Source: OMII01 sp947467385
GTDB lineage: Bacteria > Bdellovibrionota_C > UBA2361 > OMII01
Assembly: GCA_044360075.1 (NCBI GenBank)
Contig: JBIKLA010000013.1
Location: 1-64,000 of the forward strand
Length of the DNA: 64,000 nt
Reading direction: 5' to 3'
A program made the position numbers and the translations under genes. The first letter of the stretch is position 1, and the number at the start of each line of letters is the position of its first letter. Below the pieces are notes generated by a model. The model ran no database searches and had not been told where the DNA came from. It was given only the letters and a program-made list of their open reading frames with translations. Shown here piece by piece: positions 1 through 8,579 of the stretch.

Positions 1-377
1 CTCAGCAGCCGTTTCCCAATGGGCACTAACCAACCAGGTGAGCATGGTATTTATCGAGCCTGGCAAACCCTTCAGGAACGGTTTCTGCGAGTCATTCAAC
101 GGTACCCTACGGGCAGAGTGCTTGAACCAAGAGCTGTTTATCTCGGTTCCCGCGGCACAACGTAAACTCGACGCCTACCGACAAGAGTACAACGAGGAAA
201 GACCCCATAGCTCACTCGGAATCTCAACCCCTCCGAGGGACTGCAAGACAGCCATGGATAAATATGTTAGGAAGGAAAAATATCAGGAAGCTCTAATCAG
301 AGCTGGTACAAACGAGGGGGCAGATCACTGGACCTTGTGAGTACTTTGCTGGTTTGAAAAATGGGGAGCAGGCTCAG
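1..377 (+). mobile_element. Right end of an IS3-family insertion sequence
   Basis: The window opens inside the transposase of an IS3-family element. After the transposase stop at 340 the sequence continues for about 37 bases to an ATGGGGAGCAGGCTCA stretch (361-376). From memory this resembles the right terminal inverted repeat of IS3-family members (reverse complement beginning TGAGCCTGCTCCCC), so the element probably ends near 377. The left part, orfA and the left repeat lie outside the window, so it cannot be judged whether the element is intact. Confidence 0.6.
2..340 (+). CDS. IS3-family transposase OrfB, C-terminal part (partial)
   Basis: This is the C-terminal end of a DDE integrase-core transposase; the reading frame is open to the window edge, so the gene starts outside. 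The segment contains FIEPGKPFRNGFCESFNG, where the Glu after Cys is the third catalytic acidic residue of the rve domain. It is followed by LRAECLN and by YNEERPHSSLG, the standard C-terminal signature of IS3 OrfB proteins. The first two catalytic Asp residues are not visible here. About 30 residues follow the signature, ending at TGA. The internal GTG at 38 is not a credible start, because the fold continues upstream of it. The identification is secure; completeness of the element is unknown. Confidence 0.85.
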   Translation, partial: SAAVSQWALTNQVSMVFIEPGKPFRNGFCESFNGTLRAECLNQELFISVPAAQRKLDAYRQEYNEERPHSSLGISTPPRDCKTAMDKYVRKEKYQEALIRAGTNEGADHWTL

Positions 378-514
378 CAGGCTCCGTGTATCTCCGACAC
401 AAGTAGATTCCTCACTTGCCCGGGCCGAAATGTGTCCAACGTCGGCGGGGTAGCGACCTAAAAGTTGCATTTTATCTCCCCCTTGATAGGGTGCCTGTTT
501 CCCAAAATTTGCCC

Positions 515-2119
515 ATGACACCCGAATCTCATAGTCGCCCATCAAAAGCAGCCGCCCAGCGGGCATGCTCAGCCAACGAGGTATTTGAGTCCTTAGAGGC
601 GGCGGTTGAGGTCTCCCGGCGGGTTGTGGCAGGCCTCCCGGCTCTCAGTGCCATCATCCTGGGAAAGGATAAGCCGTCTGGGACCACTATCCAAGCCCAA
701 GTCATTTCAGCCGATCGGTGGCTGTCATCGACTATCACCGAGCTTGAGGTGATAGAGCCAAGACTCGCCCCACGGTCGAGGCAGCACCGGGGGCACGAGT
801 TGCTTGAAGAGACGCGAGGGCTGCACCTAGTGGTCAAGGATAGGCTGGAGCGAATGGAGCAGCTTTGGAGCAGCGAGTCCGGAGCGTTAAGCGCCGTCCC
901 GAGACTCACCAAGAGCGATTCCGATCAGCTTCATGTCGATATGATGAAGCTCAGGAAGGATTTCTGGCAGAAGCTCTTTGCGGTTCCGTGCGTGGCGCGC
1001 CAGCGCGTCAGTGAGCTCAGGAGGTGTCTCGCCGGAGAGATCGGGATCAGGTCTGAGGTATTCACCATACCTACCGACACGCGAGGCGACGACCAGCTTT
1101 TGTCAGAAGTTGGCAACGCTACCAGCTTTTTCGACGAACAGTTCGGCGTAGATAGCCGGACAAAAGTGAGAAATAAGGGGCACTGGATCGCTCTTGGGAA
1201 GATGTTGGCGAATCTGCCATGCCTTCCGGAGGCGGCTCTTGAGAGGGCAAAAACTGTCGCGGAAAAGGTAGGTGAGCTCGAAGAGATCTCGCGCGCCCTT
1301 GGCTGTCGTGCTGAGGCGACGGTGCAGGGCGAAAAGCGGCGAACGCAAAAGCTGCTTGAGGATGATCTTGGAGGAGGTGCGTTGGAGTGCCGCGGCTTTC
1401 TCAAGGAGCTTCCAAGCCTCCGGATGGACTACCTGGAGATCAGGAACTACATCTACCTCGCTAACATGAGCCTCGCAGTGACCGTCACCCGGTGCTTTGT
1501 CGAGGTGCCTCACAACTGGGACGATCTCCACCAAGCAGGCCGAATCGGCCTGCTTAAGGGGATTGAGCGCTTTGACCCAAAGCAGGGAAGCTCGTTCTCG
1601 ACCTTTACTAGCTTCTGGATCCGCCAGATGTGCATGGACGAGCGCGGGAACGTCAGGGCAAATATTAAGGTGCCGGGGTACGCGCGCTCATTTTTTATGG
1701 CGCTCATTAAACTGCCTGATGAAAGTTTGCGAGCCCTCGATATATCTCAGGTGGCCAAGGACTTCTCGCTCAAGCTCTCAGTCGCCCGTGCTGTTCAAAA
1801 GGTGGCCCTAGGCGTGAGGCATCTTGGTGGCTCATCGAGTGGTGCTGGGGGAGAGGTGGGCATCGCTGACCTGATCGCTGACCACGGGGTGAGCGAGGCG
1901 GCTCAGGTCGGCCAGCAGCAGGAAGCGAAAGAGCTCACGGACGCCCTCATGAGCACGCTCGAGGAGCGAGAACGGGAGATCGTGAAGCTTCGGTTCGGAA
2001 TCGGGGGCGGTAGTGCCCTCACCCTCAGAGAGATAGCGGAGCGTTGTGGCCTGTCGGGCGAAAGGGTTCGCCAGGTCCTCGATATGGTACTTACGAAGTT
2101 CCGTAGTGCTAATGCTTGA
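515..2119 (+). CDS. Divergent RNA polymerase sigma-70 family factor
   Basis: A sigma factor that would direct RNA polymerase to a subset of promoters. With the ATG at 515 it has 534 residues; the frame is open upstream to a TTG at 416 (567 residues, numbering used here) and a GTG at 491 is also possible, since none has a clear ribosome site. Region 2 lies at about 339-415, with DLHQAGRIGLLKGIERFDP and a core-binding and -10 recognition helix ending STFTSFWIRQ. Region 3 follows to about 470, and region 4 at 505-565 holds LREIAERCGLSGERVRQV, the -35 helix-turn-helix. The domain order and the FWIRQ motif resemble primary/group 2 sigmas rather than ECF types. The first roughly 330 residues match nothing I recognise and are charged and helical. 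It stands alone before gpx, just after an IS end. Confidence 0.85.
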   Translation: MTPESHSRPSKAAAQRACSANEVFESLEAAVEVSRRVVAGLPALSAIILGKDKPSGTTIQAQVISADRWLSSTITELEVIEPRLAPRSRQHRGHELLEETRGLHLVVKDRLERMEQLWSSESGALSAVPRLTKSDSDQLHVDMMKLRKDFWQKLFAVPCVARQRVSELRRCLAGEIGIRSEVFTIPTDTRGDDQLLSEVGNATSFFDEQFGVDSRTKVRNKGHWIALGKMLANLPCLPEAALERAKTVAEKVGELEEISRALGCRAEATVQGEKRRTQKLLEDDLGGGALECRGFLKELPSLRMDYLEIRNYIYLANMSLAVTVTRCFVEVPHNWDDLHQAGRIGLLKGIERFDPKQGSSFSTFTSFWIRQMCMDERGNVRANIKVPGYARSFFMALIKLPDESLRALDISQVAKDFSLKLSVARAVQKVALGVRHLGGSSSGAGGEVGIADLIADHGVSEAAQVGQQQEAKELTDALMSTLEEREREIVKLRFGIGGGSALTLREIAERCGLSGERVRQVLDMVLTKFRSANA

Positions 2120-2205
2120 GGCATAAGGACAATAGCAGCGGAAAACCGCACCGGGAGAACGCATGGAGCCCCTTCAGCCCCTGGCTGCCGGGAATAAGGT
2201 CAGCA

Positions 2206-2211
2206 TAGTAT
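2206..2211 (+). promoter_or_regulatory. Putative -10 element for leaderless gpx
   Basis: TAGTAT ends six bases before the gpx ATG at 2218 (spacer CGCAGC), and there is no Shine-Dalgarno sequence. A good -35 hexamer is not seen. It belongs to a set of nine similarly placed TAnnnT hexamers in this window. Confidence 0.4.
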
Positions 2212-2217
2212 CGCAGC

Positions 2218-2763
2218 ATGAAATCACTTGTCGCCTCCATCATATCGCTTTTTTTGGTTGCCCTGTCAGGAGACAAAGCCATGGCGCAGCAATCCTTCTA
2301 CGACCTCTCTGCCACAACCATAGACGGCGCACAGCAGTCGATGAGTGAGTACAGGGGCAAGGCGCTACTTATTGTAAATACGGCGTCGCAGTGCGGTTTT
2401 ACCCGCCAGTACGAGGGCCTGCAGAAGCTCTACGAGCGCTTTAAGGATAAGGGGCTCGTCGTCCTCGGGTTCCCCTCGAACGATTTCGGCTCTCAGGAGC
2501 CGGGAGTAGACTCGGAGATTAAGCACTTTTGCTCATCGAAATTCGGGGTGACCTTCCCGATGTTTTCAAAGGTGCAGGTGCTTGGGACGGGCAGGGCGCC
2601 TGTGTACCAGTTCCTGACCTCAAGCACAGGCGGCACAGAGGTTGGGTGGAACTTTGAGAAGTTCCTCGTTGATCGCACAGGGCACGTCGTGGGCCGCTTC
2701 GAGTCGAACGTAAAGCCCACGGATCCCGAGCTCGTCGCTGCCGTTGAGAAGGCCCTCTCGTAG
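2218..2763 (+). CDS. gpx: Periplasmic glutathione peroxidase family protein
   Basis: A thiol peroxidase of the glutathione peroxidase family that reduces hydrogen peroxide and organic hydroperoxides; bacterial Cys-type members usually take electrons from thioredoxin-like donors. The 181-residue protein starts with a signal peptide (positive start, hydrophobic core, AMA cleavage site near residue 23), so it is exported. The catalytic tetrad can be read: Cys59 in NTASQCGFT, Gln93 in FPSNDFGSQEP, and Trp144-Asn145 in WNFEKFLV. The peroxidatic residue is Cys, not selenocysteine. It follows the sigma gene by about 100 bp but seems to have its own start signal (TAGTAT six bases before the ATG, no ribosome site). 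A perioplasmic location is somewhat less common than a cytoplasmic one for this family. Family assignment is firm; the electron donor is unknown. Confidence 0.93.
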   Translation: MKSLVASIISLFLVALSGDKAMAQQSFYDLSATTIDGAQQSMSEYRGKALLIVNTASQCGFTRQYEGLQKLYERFKDKGLVVLGFPSNDFGSQEPGVDSEIKHFCSSKFGVTFPMFSKVQVLGTGRAPVYQFLTSSTGGTEVGWNFEKFLVDRTGHVVGRFESNVKPTDPELVAAVEKALS

Positions 2764-2800
2764 CTTCGCTCCCGAGCACCCTTCGGATAGCACAACTATT

Positions 2801-2824
2801 TAGCCAGTCGCCGTTTTGGCGGCT
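2801..2824 (+). terminator. Weak hairpin after gpx
   Basis: The bases TAGC...CGCC-GTTTT-GGCG-GCTA form a short interrupted hairpin (CGCC/GGCG stem extended by TAGC/GCTA) followed by AAAATTGTGTTATT. It could end gpx transcription, but the stem is short and the T-tract imperfect. Confidence 0.3.
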
Positions 2825-2853
2825 AAAATTGTGTTATTAAGGATAATTCTCTA

Positions 2854-2881
2854 TTGATTAACACTTAATCGGTGCTAAATA
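2854..2881 (+). promoter_or_regulatory. Putative glnA promoter
   Basis: TTGATT (2854-2859), a 16-bp spacer and TAAATA (2876-2881) lie in the most AT-rich stretch of the first 5 kb, 37 bases upstream of the glnA start. Unlike many genes here, glnA has a leader and a clear ribosome site. Confidence 0.5.
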
Positions 2882-2918
2882 ACCGTAAGTCTGTGTTCTT
2901 TAATCCCTAAGAGGTCAT

Positions 2919-4358
2919 ATGGATAGTAATCTGCGCAACTTCCTTGAGATTCCCTACGACGAGCTGGAGCAGCTCAATCTGGAGGCCAAGGAGAAGGTTC
3001 AGCGCCGCACGCCGGACGGCGAGCTTCGGGAGTTCTACCTGAAGTACCTGCAGGAGGAGAAGCGCATCAAGGCCGTAACGGTCTGCTTCACCGACATCGA
3101 GGGCAAGTTCCACATGCTCGACTACGACAAGAAGTTTCTGGTGAAGTCGTACGACAACCTGACCTTTGACGGCTCTTCCATTCGCGGCTTCTCGGTAGTG
3201 AAGGAGTCGGACCTTCGGCTTGAGGTTGACTGGGGCTCTTTCCGTTGGCTTCCGTCCGATGTGTTTGGACCAGGAAAGGTCATGGTGTTTGCGCTCATCA
3301 AGGATCGCGACGGGCGCGGGTACATGTCGGACATGCGCGGGCGCCTCAAGGCGTTCTGTGATGACCTCTATTCGTCGCAGGGCATTACGGCAAACATCGC
3401 CGTTGAGTGCGAGGGCTTCCTCTTTGAGGGGCGCGATGCAGAGCAGAGCTTCATAGAGACGGCTGGCTTTAAGCTTGTCTCGGGCAGTGGCTACTACAAC
3501 TCGCTGCCCAAGGATCCGCTCAAGATCTTCATCGACGCACTCGCCGAGGCGCAGCGCGCTATGGCATTTGAGAATGAGAAGGACCACCCTGAGGTTGCGC
3601 CTTCGCAGTTTGAGCTGAACTACACCTTCTGCGACGCGCTCCTCGCGGCGGATCAGGTGCAGCTGTACAAGCTTACGGCCCGCCAGATCGCGGCCAATTC
3701 AGACATGACGGCGAGCTTCCTTCCGAAGCCTATCGCCGGCATCAATGGCAGCGGAATGCACACAAACCTCTCGCTTTCTCAAAAGGGCAAGAATATTTTC
3801 TACGACCCGGCGGGAGAGGAAAGCTTGTCGGCGGGTGCGTGGGACTTTATCGATCGGCTTCTTAACAACGCAAATGACATCTGCCTCACGCTCAATTCGA
3901 GTGTGAATGCGTACCGCCGGCTCGACCCCAACTTCGAGGCCCCAAACCAGATCCGCTCGTCGCCTGTCGATCGCACGTCGATGGTGCGCATCCCGCTGGG
4001 GAACGCCAAGTCGGCGCGCATTGAGGTGCGGACGGTGGCTCCGGATGCCAATCCGTACCTGGCCTTCCTAGCGATCCTCCACACGGGGCTTAACGGCCCC
4101 AAGAACGACCAGCAGGTTGCCGAGAACCGCCGTTCGCGCACCCGGTTCTTGCCGGGGAGCATCTATGACGCGGTTCGCCTGTGCAAGGCGAGCGACTACG
4201 TCACGGAGATGCTCGGAGAGATGCCGAAGGAGAAGTTCATCGAGCGCAAGGTTGCCTCGGCGGACCGCTGCCCGAAGGAGCTCGGCACCCTCGTCAAGAC
4301 CGGAGAGGTAATCTTCCACCACGAGGTTGCAAACCAGCATATCTGGAAGAACTTCTAG
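2919..4358 (+). CDS. glnA: Glutamine synthetase (type I fold)
   Basis: Makes glutamine from glutamate, ammonia and ATP in the cytoplasm, the main entry of ammonium into metabolism. The 479-residue length suits GSI-type enzymes. The beta-grasp N-domain carries DGSSIRGF (84-91). The catalytic domain carries the metal-binding Glu residues of ECEGF and VAPSQFEL (226-233), the NGSGMHTNLS ATP/glutamate loop (276-285) and the Arg-rich RIPLGNAKSARIEVR stretch. I see no adenylylation-site motif of the E. coli type (NLYDLPPEE), so control by GlnE-type adenylylation is unlikely. The ATG at 2919 is preceded by AAGAGG at a short spacing. It is a single-gene unit with a promoter in the AT-rich gap and a perfect terminator 40 bases after the stop. 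No glnB/glnK is nearby. Confidence 0.95.
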   Translation: MDSNLRNFLEIPYDELEQLNLEAKEKVQRRTPDGELREFYLKYLQEEKRIKAVTVCFTDIEGKFHMLDYDKKFLVKSYDNLTFDGSSIRGFSVVKESDLRLEVDWGSFRWLPSDVFGPGKVMVFALIKDRDGRGYMSDMRGRLKAFCDDLYSSQGITANIAVECEGFLFEGRDAEQSFIETAGFKLVSGSGYYNSLPKDPLKIFIDALAEAQRAMAFENEKDHPEVAPSQFELNYTFCDALLAADQVQLYKLTARQIAANSDMTASFLPKPIAGINGSGMHTNLSLSQKGKNIFYDPAGEESLSAGAWDFIDRLLNNANDICLTLNSSVNAYRRLDPNFEAPNQIRSSPVDRTSMVRIPLGNAKSARIEVRTVAPDANPYLAFLAILHTGLNGPKNDQQVAENRRSRTRFLPGSIYDAVRLCKASDYVTEMLGEMPKEKFIERKVASADRCPKELGTLVKTGEVIFHHEVANQHIWKNF

Positions 4359-4396
4359 GAGCGCCTACGGCGGTCCTGGACAGCTTTTGTTTCCTC

Positions 4397-4439
4397 CGGC
4401 CCGAGCCCCTGCATTAGCCTGGGGGCTCGGGCCGTTTTT
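4397..4439 (+). terminator. Rho-independent terminator of glnA
   Basis: A 13-bp perfect stem, CGGCCCGAGCCCC (4397-4409) against GGGGCTCGGGCCG (4422-4434), with a 12-base loop and directly followed by TTTTT (4435-4439). It is the only textbook intrinsic terminator I found in the window. Confidence 0.93.
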
Positions 4440-4456
4440 CTTGGCGCCAAGCCGTG

Positions 4457-4485
4457 GTGACCTCGGCCCCAAACTGACCTACACT
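4457..4485 (+). promoter_or_regulatory. Promoter for the leaderless MFS gene
   Basis: GTGACC (4457-4462), a 17-bp spacer and TACACT (4480-4485), ending six bases before the ATG at 4492. Transcription would begin at or next to the start codon; there is no ribosome site. Confidence 0.6.
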
Positions 4486-4491
4486 CAGCGG

Positions 4492-5778
4492 ATGGAACAG
4501 AAACCTTCGCGCAAGACCGTCTTGTGGGTTAATTCGACCTACTTCGCCGAAGGGCTCCCGTACATGGTGGTGCGGATCCTATCGGGAGTTTTCTTCACCC
4601 AGCTTGGGGTGAAAGAGCGCTATCTTGGGTACCTCAACTTTCTCGGCGTTCCCTGGAACTTTAAGTTTTTGTGGGCGCCGCTGCTGGATGGCTGGGCAAC
4701 GAAGCGCAGCTGGCAGATCGCGCTTCAGGCGCTCATAGGTTTTTTGGCCTGCGCTATAGGCGCAGTCTCGTTTGTTGCTGCCGGGGCCGATGCTCCGGAC
4801 CAGTACCTAGCGCTTGTTGCCTGGCTCTTTGTCGCCATGGCTGTTCTCTCGGCCACAAACGATATCGCAATAGACGGCTACTACCTTCAGGCGCTGCCTC
4901 GTAGGGAGGATCAGGCGCTTCTCTCAGGCTACCGGGTGCTGTCGTATCGTCTCGCGATGGTCTTTGCCAGAAGTGGCATCGTTGGGCTTGTGGGATGGCT
5001 TGCGGCTGGCTCACAGCCAGCCGCAGTGCACAACGCCTGGGCGATTGGGTTTGGCGTGAGCGGCGGGGTGATGGTGCTTTTGGCGCTGCTGCATCAATTT
5101 TTCCTTCCGCGATGCGAAGCTCCGCATGTAGGCGTCGATCATTTAGCTCGGGCCAGGCGGGTTTTTTGGAACGGATTTGCGACATATCTGGCCCAGCCGC
5201 AGGTCGGATTCATCCTGGCGTTCATCGTGTGCTACAAGCTCGGAGACGAGATTCTTTTTTCGATGGTTACGCCGTTCATGCTTCGGGAGCTTAAGATAAC
5301 GACCGAGCAGTACGCATGGATTGCTGGAATAGTAGGCGCACTCGGGACGATCGTGGGTGCTATGTGGGGCGGCTGGTGGATCAAGCGCGTAGGGCTTCGC
5401 AGGGCGCTTATGCCCCTCACGCTTATCATGAACCTCAACATCTTGCTGTATGTGTGGCTCTCAGTCGCAAAGCCAGATCCTGCGACGTGGGGCGGGCTTT
5501 CAATCATCGCGCTGATTCACGGCGTAGAGCAGGTTGCGGCGGGGCTCGGCAGCGCGGCGCTCTTGGTGTTCCTGCTCACGACCTGCTCAACGGACTTCAA
5601 GGCGACGCACTATGCGGTTGGAAGCGCCATCATGTCGATTCCCGGCACAATCGTTGGGGGCATGGGAGGGCGAATCGTTGAGGCGTTGGGCTACACGAAC
5701 CTGTACTGCATCGCCTTTGCAGCGGCGATTCCAAGCATAGTGATGGTTCCCTGGGTGCCGATCCGGGCCGAGCAGTAG
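4492..5778 (+). CDS. AmpG-like MFS permease (PAT family)
   Basis: A 428-residue inner-membrane transporter with about 12 hydrophobic segments. The start YFAEGLPYMVVRILSGVFF followed by a short loop and VPWNFKFLWAPLLDGW is typical of the AmpG/peptide-acetyl-CoA transporter family. In proteobacteria AmpG imports anhydromuropeptides released during peptidoglycan turnover. The family also holds permeases of unknown substrate, and no ampD or nagZ is adjacent, so the substrate is inferred. The open frame extends upstream to 4327, but that part is translated terminator sequence. The ATG at 4492 is the natural start and has a promoter that fits a leaderless mRNA. The gene converges on the ABC-exporter operon with only 7 bp between the two stops. 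Confidence 0.85.
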   Translation: MEQKPSRKTVLWVNSTYFAEGLPYMVVRILSGVFFTQLGVKERYLGYLNFLGVPWNFKFLWAPLLDGWATKRSWQIALQALIGFLACAIGAVSFVAAGADAPDQYLALVAWLFVAMAVLSATNDIAIDGYYLQALPRREDQALLSGYRVLSYRLAMVFARSGIVGLVGWLAAGSQPAAVHNAWAIGFGVSGGVMVLLALLHQFFLPRCEAPHVGVDHLARARRVFWNGFATYLAQPQVGFILAFIVCYKLGDEILFSMVTPFMLRELKITTEQYAWIAGIVGALGTIVGAMWGGWWIKRVGLRRALMPLTLIMNLNILLYVWLSVAKPDPATWGGLSIIALIHGVEQVAAGLGSAALLVFLLTTCSTDFKATHYAVGSAIMSIPGTIVGGMGGRIVEALGYTNLYCIAFAAAIPSIVMVPWVPIRAEQ

Positions 5779-5785
5779 CGCCGCA

Positions 5786-6676
5786 CTATTGCTCGCTTTC
5801 GATGAAAACGTCCACGAGCTGCCCGACGTACACGGGCAGGTTGCCCCGATCAAACGAATACATCACCTGCAGCACCCGAGTGTCGACCCGTTCGGTGCTC
5901 TCGCCAGTAAGGGAGCGCTTGGGGATGACGTACGGCTCAAAGTGCCCGAAGGTGAGCGGAAAAGAGATGTTGGTGTTGCCCCGCAAGGTGGCAGTTGCCG
6001 GTGTCCCAGCCTTGACGCGCCACGCGTCATTTTCGTCGACGTCGACGCGCACCTCAAGGGGAGACGTTATGCCGACGACCATGACGGGAGAAAGGAGGAG
6101 CTGGGCTGGCGCGAACTCACCGACACGCGCCTTGGACTGAAGCACGGTGCCGTTGAGAGGCGAGCGAACCGTCATGCGGTCGAGCGTGGTCTTTATCTCG
6201 TCTACGCTCGCTTGGGTCTGGGTTACGCCGGCCTTGGCGACAAGGACAGCTGCTTCGCGCTTCAGGAGCTCGCCTTTGGTGATGGCGCGCAGGTCCTTGA
6301 CGGACTGGTAGATCGCAAGCTGCGTCTCAAAATCAGAGAGGGTGGCCCTGGCTTTTTCAAGCTGCGCCTCGGCAACCTCTAGCTGAGCCAGCGGATCGCG
6401 ATCGTCCAGCGCAAAGAGAGGTTGGCCCTCCGAAATCGCATCTCCGACGTCTACGAAAACCTGCTTGATAATCCCGGCAAGGGGCGAGGCGACCGCGATG
6501 TTGCCGTTCGTGGCCTCAATCACGCCGGAGCCCGCAACGAATTTCTTGTAGGGTGACTGGGCGGGCTCTACGACCGGCGCTGCGACTGGAGAGGGAACGC
6601 TTCCCGCTATAATAGTGCGAATGACAAAGATGATGCCGAGGATTCCTAAGATGGGAAGGATGTAGAAGCGCGACAT
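5786..6676 (-). CDS. HlyD/DevB-like membrane fusion protein
   Basis: The periplasmic adaptor subunit of an ABC exporter. The 296-residue protein has one N-terminal membrane helix (about 5-22), then the N-terminal half of a barrel-sandwich/lipoyl domain (GSGVIEATNGNIAVASPLAG). A helical hairpin of about 85 residues follows (AQLEVAEAQLEKARATLSDF onward), then the other half-motif (VRSPLNGTVLQSKARVGEF) and a beta-barrel (VRVDVDENDAWRVKAG). This is the plan of MacA/DevB adaptors that link an FtsX-type permease to an outer-membrane channel; no TolC gene is present here. It is the last gene of a three-gene operon read right to left, 12 bp after the ATPase gene. Confidence 0.88.
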   Translation of the reverse strand: MSRFYILPILGILGIIFVIRTIIAGSVPSPVAAPVVEPAQSPYKKFVAGSGVIEATNGNIAVASPLAGIIKQVFVDVGDAISEGQPLFALDDRDPLAQLEVAEAQLEKARATLSDFETQLAIYQSVKDLRAITKGELLKREAAVLVAKAGVTQTQASVDEIKTTLDRMTVRSPLNGTVLQSKARVGEFAPAQLLLSPVMVVGITSPLEVRVDVDENDAWRVKAGTPATATLRGNTNISFPLTFGHFEPYVIPKRSLTGESTERVDTRVLQVMYSFDRGNLPVYVGQLVDVFIESEQ

Positions 6677-6688
6677 ACGGAGAGTTAC

Positions 6689-7411
6689 CTACTTTTTGTG
6701 TGGTTTATCAAGCTCAAGTTCAGCCGGAGAGTTGGCGATCTGCGTTATCTGCCCGTCATCCATAACCCCGATGCGGTCAGCGAAATGAAAGATGCGAGAG
6801 TCGTGGGTCACGATAACAAGGGTGCGATTCCCGTTGAGGGCCTCTTGGCGAAAGAGCTCCATAATTTCGCCGCCCGTGGCGTGGTCTAGGGCGCTTGTCG
6901 GCTCGTCGCACACGATGAGCTGGGGGTCGTGCACGAGCGCTCGTGCGATCGCCACCCGCTGCTGTTGGCCCCCCGAGAGGGAGGTCGGGAGCGAGCGAGC
7001 CTTGCCGCCAAGCCCGACTTTTTCGAGTATTAGCGTCGCGCGATCCATAGCCTCTTTGCGCTCATGCCCGCCCAACAGCAACGGAATCGAGACATTCTCG
7101 GTGATGGTTAGTGTGGGAATCAGGTTGTAGGACTGAAACACGAAGCCCACGGTCTTGCCGCGATAGGTCGTACGATCAGCGTCGGACATGCGGTTGATGT
7201 CATGCCCGAAGATCTGGCACTCTCCGCCGTCGTTGTTGAGGATGCCGGCGATGACGGAGATGAGGGTTGTCTTGCCGCAACCCGAGGGGCCCACGAGCAT
7301 AAAGAGCTCGCCTTCCTTGACGGTGAGGTCAACGCCGCGCAGGGCGGGTGTTACCGTCTTCTCTGTTAGGTAGCTCTTGGTAACCCCTGTGCATACGATC
7401 GCATTGGTCAT
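6689..7411 (-). CDS. ABC exporter ATPase, DevA/MacB type
   Basis: The 240-residue cytoplasmic ATPase of the exporter. It has Walker A GPSGCGKTT, Q-loop FVFQSYNLIPTLT, signature LSGGQQQRVAIARAL, Walker B LIVCDEPTSALD and the H-loop THD. The sequence is of the LolD/MacB/DevA group that works with four-helix FtsX-like permeases. The ATG at 7411 is preferred over an upstream start at 7441 because AGGGG stands six bases ahead of it and it begins one base after the permease stop, which implies translational coupling. The partners are the permease upstream and the HlyD-like adaptor downstream. Confidence 0.93.
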   Translation of the reverse strand: MTNAIVCTGVTKSYLTEKTVTPALRGVDLTVKEGELFMLVGPSGCGKTTLISVIAGILNNDGGECQIFGHDINRMSDADRTTYRGKTVGFVFQSYNLIPTLTITENVSIPLLLGGHERKEAMDRATLILEKVGLGGKARSLPTSLSGGQQQRVAIARALVHDPQLIVCDEPTSALDHATGGEIMELFRQEALNGNRTLVIVTHDSRIFHFADRIGVMDDGQITQIANSPAELELDKPHKK

Positions 7412-7412
7412 A

Positions 7413-8573
7413 CTAGCCCCTGAAGACGATTCCTGGTTCAAGGGTGAGAACCTTCCTGAGGCTGAAGGTGGCGGTAATGAGGGTGATGAGCGCGGTGGCT
7501 AGCGCCGTAATGACTGGCACCTGCCACGGCATGTAGAAGGCGAGCTCGGAGTTTTTGGAGATGATACTCGTGAGCGAGGCGATCCCCATTCCAAGGCTGC
7601 AGCCAATGACCCCCACAAGTGCAGTCTGGAGCAGAATCATGTGAAAGAGCAGCTTGTTTGATGCGCCCATGGCCTTGAGGATCCCGAGGTAGCGCATGTT
7701 GTCGATGATGAAGCTAAAGAAGGTCTGCCCCACGATGGCGACCCCTACGAGGAACCCAAGCCCAACTGCCATGCCGAAGTTGATGGGGATTCCTGTGTTC
7801 TTCATGAAGTAGCGGATGGTGTTGCCCTTGAATTCGTTGCCTGTGAAGGCGACGAGCCCCGTCTGGGCATAGATCTGCCTTGCGACGTCATGAACATTGG
7901 CGCCGGGGCGTACCTTGACCAGCACAAACGAGAGAAGCTTGCGCTCGCGCGGCGCGAAGCGAGTTGCGCGCGAATACGTGGTGTAAATGATCGGCTGTGA
8001 CTGAAACGTCCGGGTTGCGCGGGCGATCCCCACAACGATGGCGCGGTTGTCGTTGAGCTCAAGGGTGTCGCCGATCTTGAGAGGCTCCTTCGGGCCGTTC
8101 GACGTGGGGCCAACCTTGGCGAGCTTTCCGTTTGCGGCAGCCTCATCAACAATGACTCCGTCAGCGCGCCGAAGGTCAGCGAGGGATCCCTCGACCATAG
8201 TGGGAGGGCCGGCGACGAGCGAGGCGTCATCGAGCCCGATTACGTTGCAGGTCTGGAAGGTTCCGTTAGAGAGGCGGGCACGCAGCTGCCCCTTGTACAG
8301 AGGAACGGCCCACTCGACCCCTTCAACGCCGCGCACTTGGAAGAGCTTGGTGTCCTGCAGGGGCTTGATGTCGTCAACAAACTGGACCTTGGGGTCCATA
8401 ACCCAAAGGTCCGGCTGCGGCGTGTCGAAGATGAAGCCAACGGTGCGTGACATCAGTCCGATGAATATCGAGGACTGCTGAGTCATGATGAGGGCCGTGA
8501 GCGCGACGCCGAAGAGCATGGCGAAGAACTTGCCGCGGTTGCCGATGAGCATTTTGAGCGCAATGAGGTACAC
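7413..8573 (-). CDS. DevC/FtsX-like ABC transporter permease
   Basis: The 386-residue membrane subunit of the exporter. One helix near the N-terminus is followed by a large periplasmic domain (about 45-255) and three C-terminal helices (about 268-290, 318-345, 352-372), as in MacB/DevC permeases. The segment FIIDNMRYLGILKAMGAS is the conserved coupling region of FtsX-type proteins. The likely cargo is a lipid, glycolipid or peptide, as for DevBCA and MacAB, but nothing in the sequence fixes it. The start is GTG, with TACCAT six bases upstream and no ribosome site, suggesting a leaderless operon mRNA. An alternative ATG at 8552 also lacks a ribosome site. Confidence 0.88.
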   Translation of the reverse strand: MYLIALKMLIGNRGKFFAMLFGVALTALIMTQQSSIFIGLMSRTVGFIFDTPQPDLWVMDPKVQFVDDIKPLQDTKLFQVRGVEGVEWAVPLYKGQLRARLSNGTFQTCNVIGLDDASLVAGPPTMVEGSLADLRRADGVIVDEAAANGKLAKVGPTSNGPKEPLKIGDTLELNDNRAIVVGIARATRTFQSQPIIYTTYSRATRFAPRERKLLSFVLVKVRPGANVHDVARQIYAQTGLVAFTGNEFKGNTIRYFMKNTGIPINFGMAVGLGFLVGVAIVGQTFFSFIIDNMRYLGILKAMGASNKLLFHMILLQTALVGVIGCSLGMGIASLTSIISKNSELAFYMPWQVPVITALATALITLITATFSLRKVLTLEPGIVFRG

Positions 8574-8579
8574 GGACCT

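Noticed and set aside
2163..2348. 61-codon frame with GGGAG upstream, overlapping the start of gpx
   Set aside because: The ribosome site is fair, but the peptide has no motif and most of it overlaps the gpx signal peptide and mature start in another frame. It could be a leader ORF, but nothing else supports it.
2907..3587. 226-codon antisense frame in glnA
   Set aside because: It mirrors the codon structure of a certain glutamine synthetase gene, has no ribosome site and no recognisable domain.
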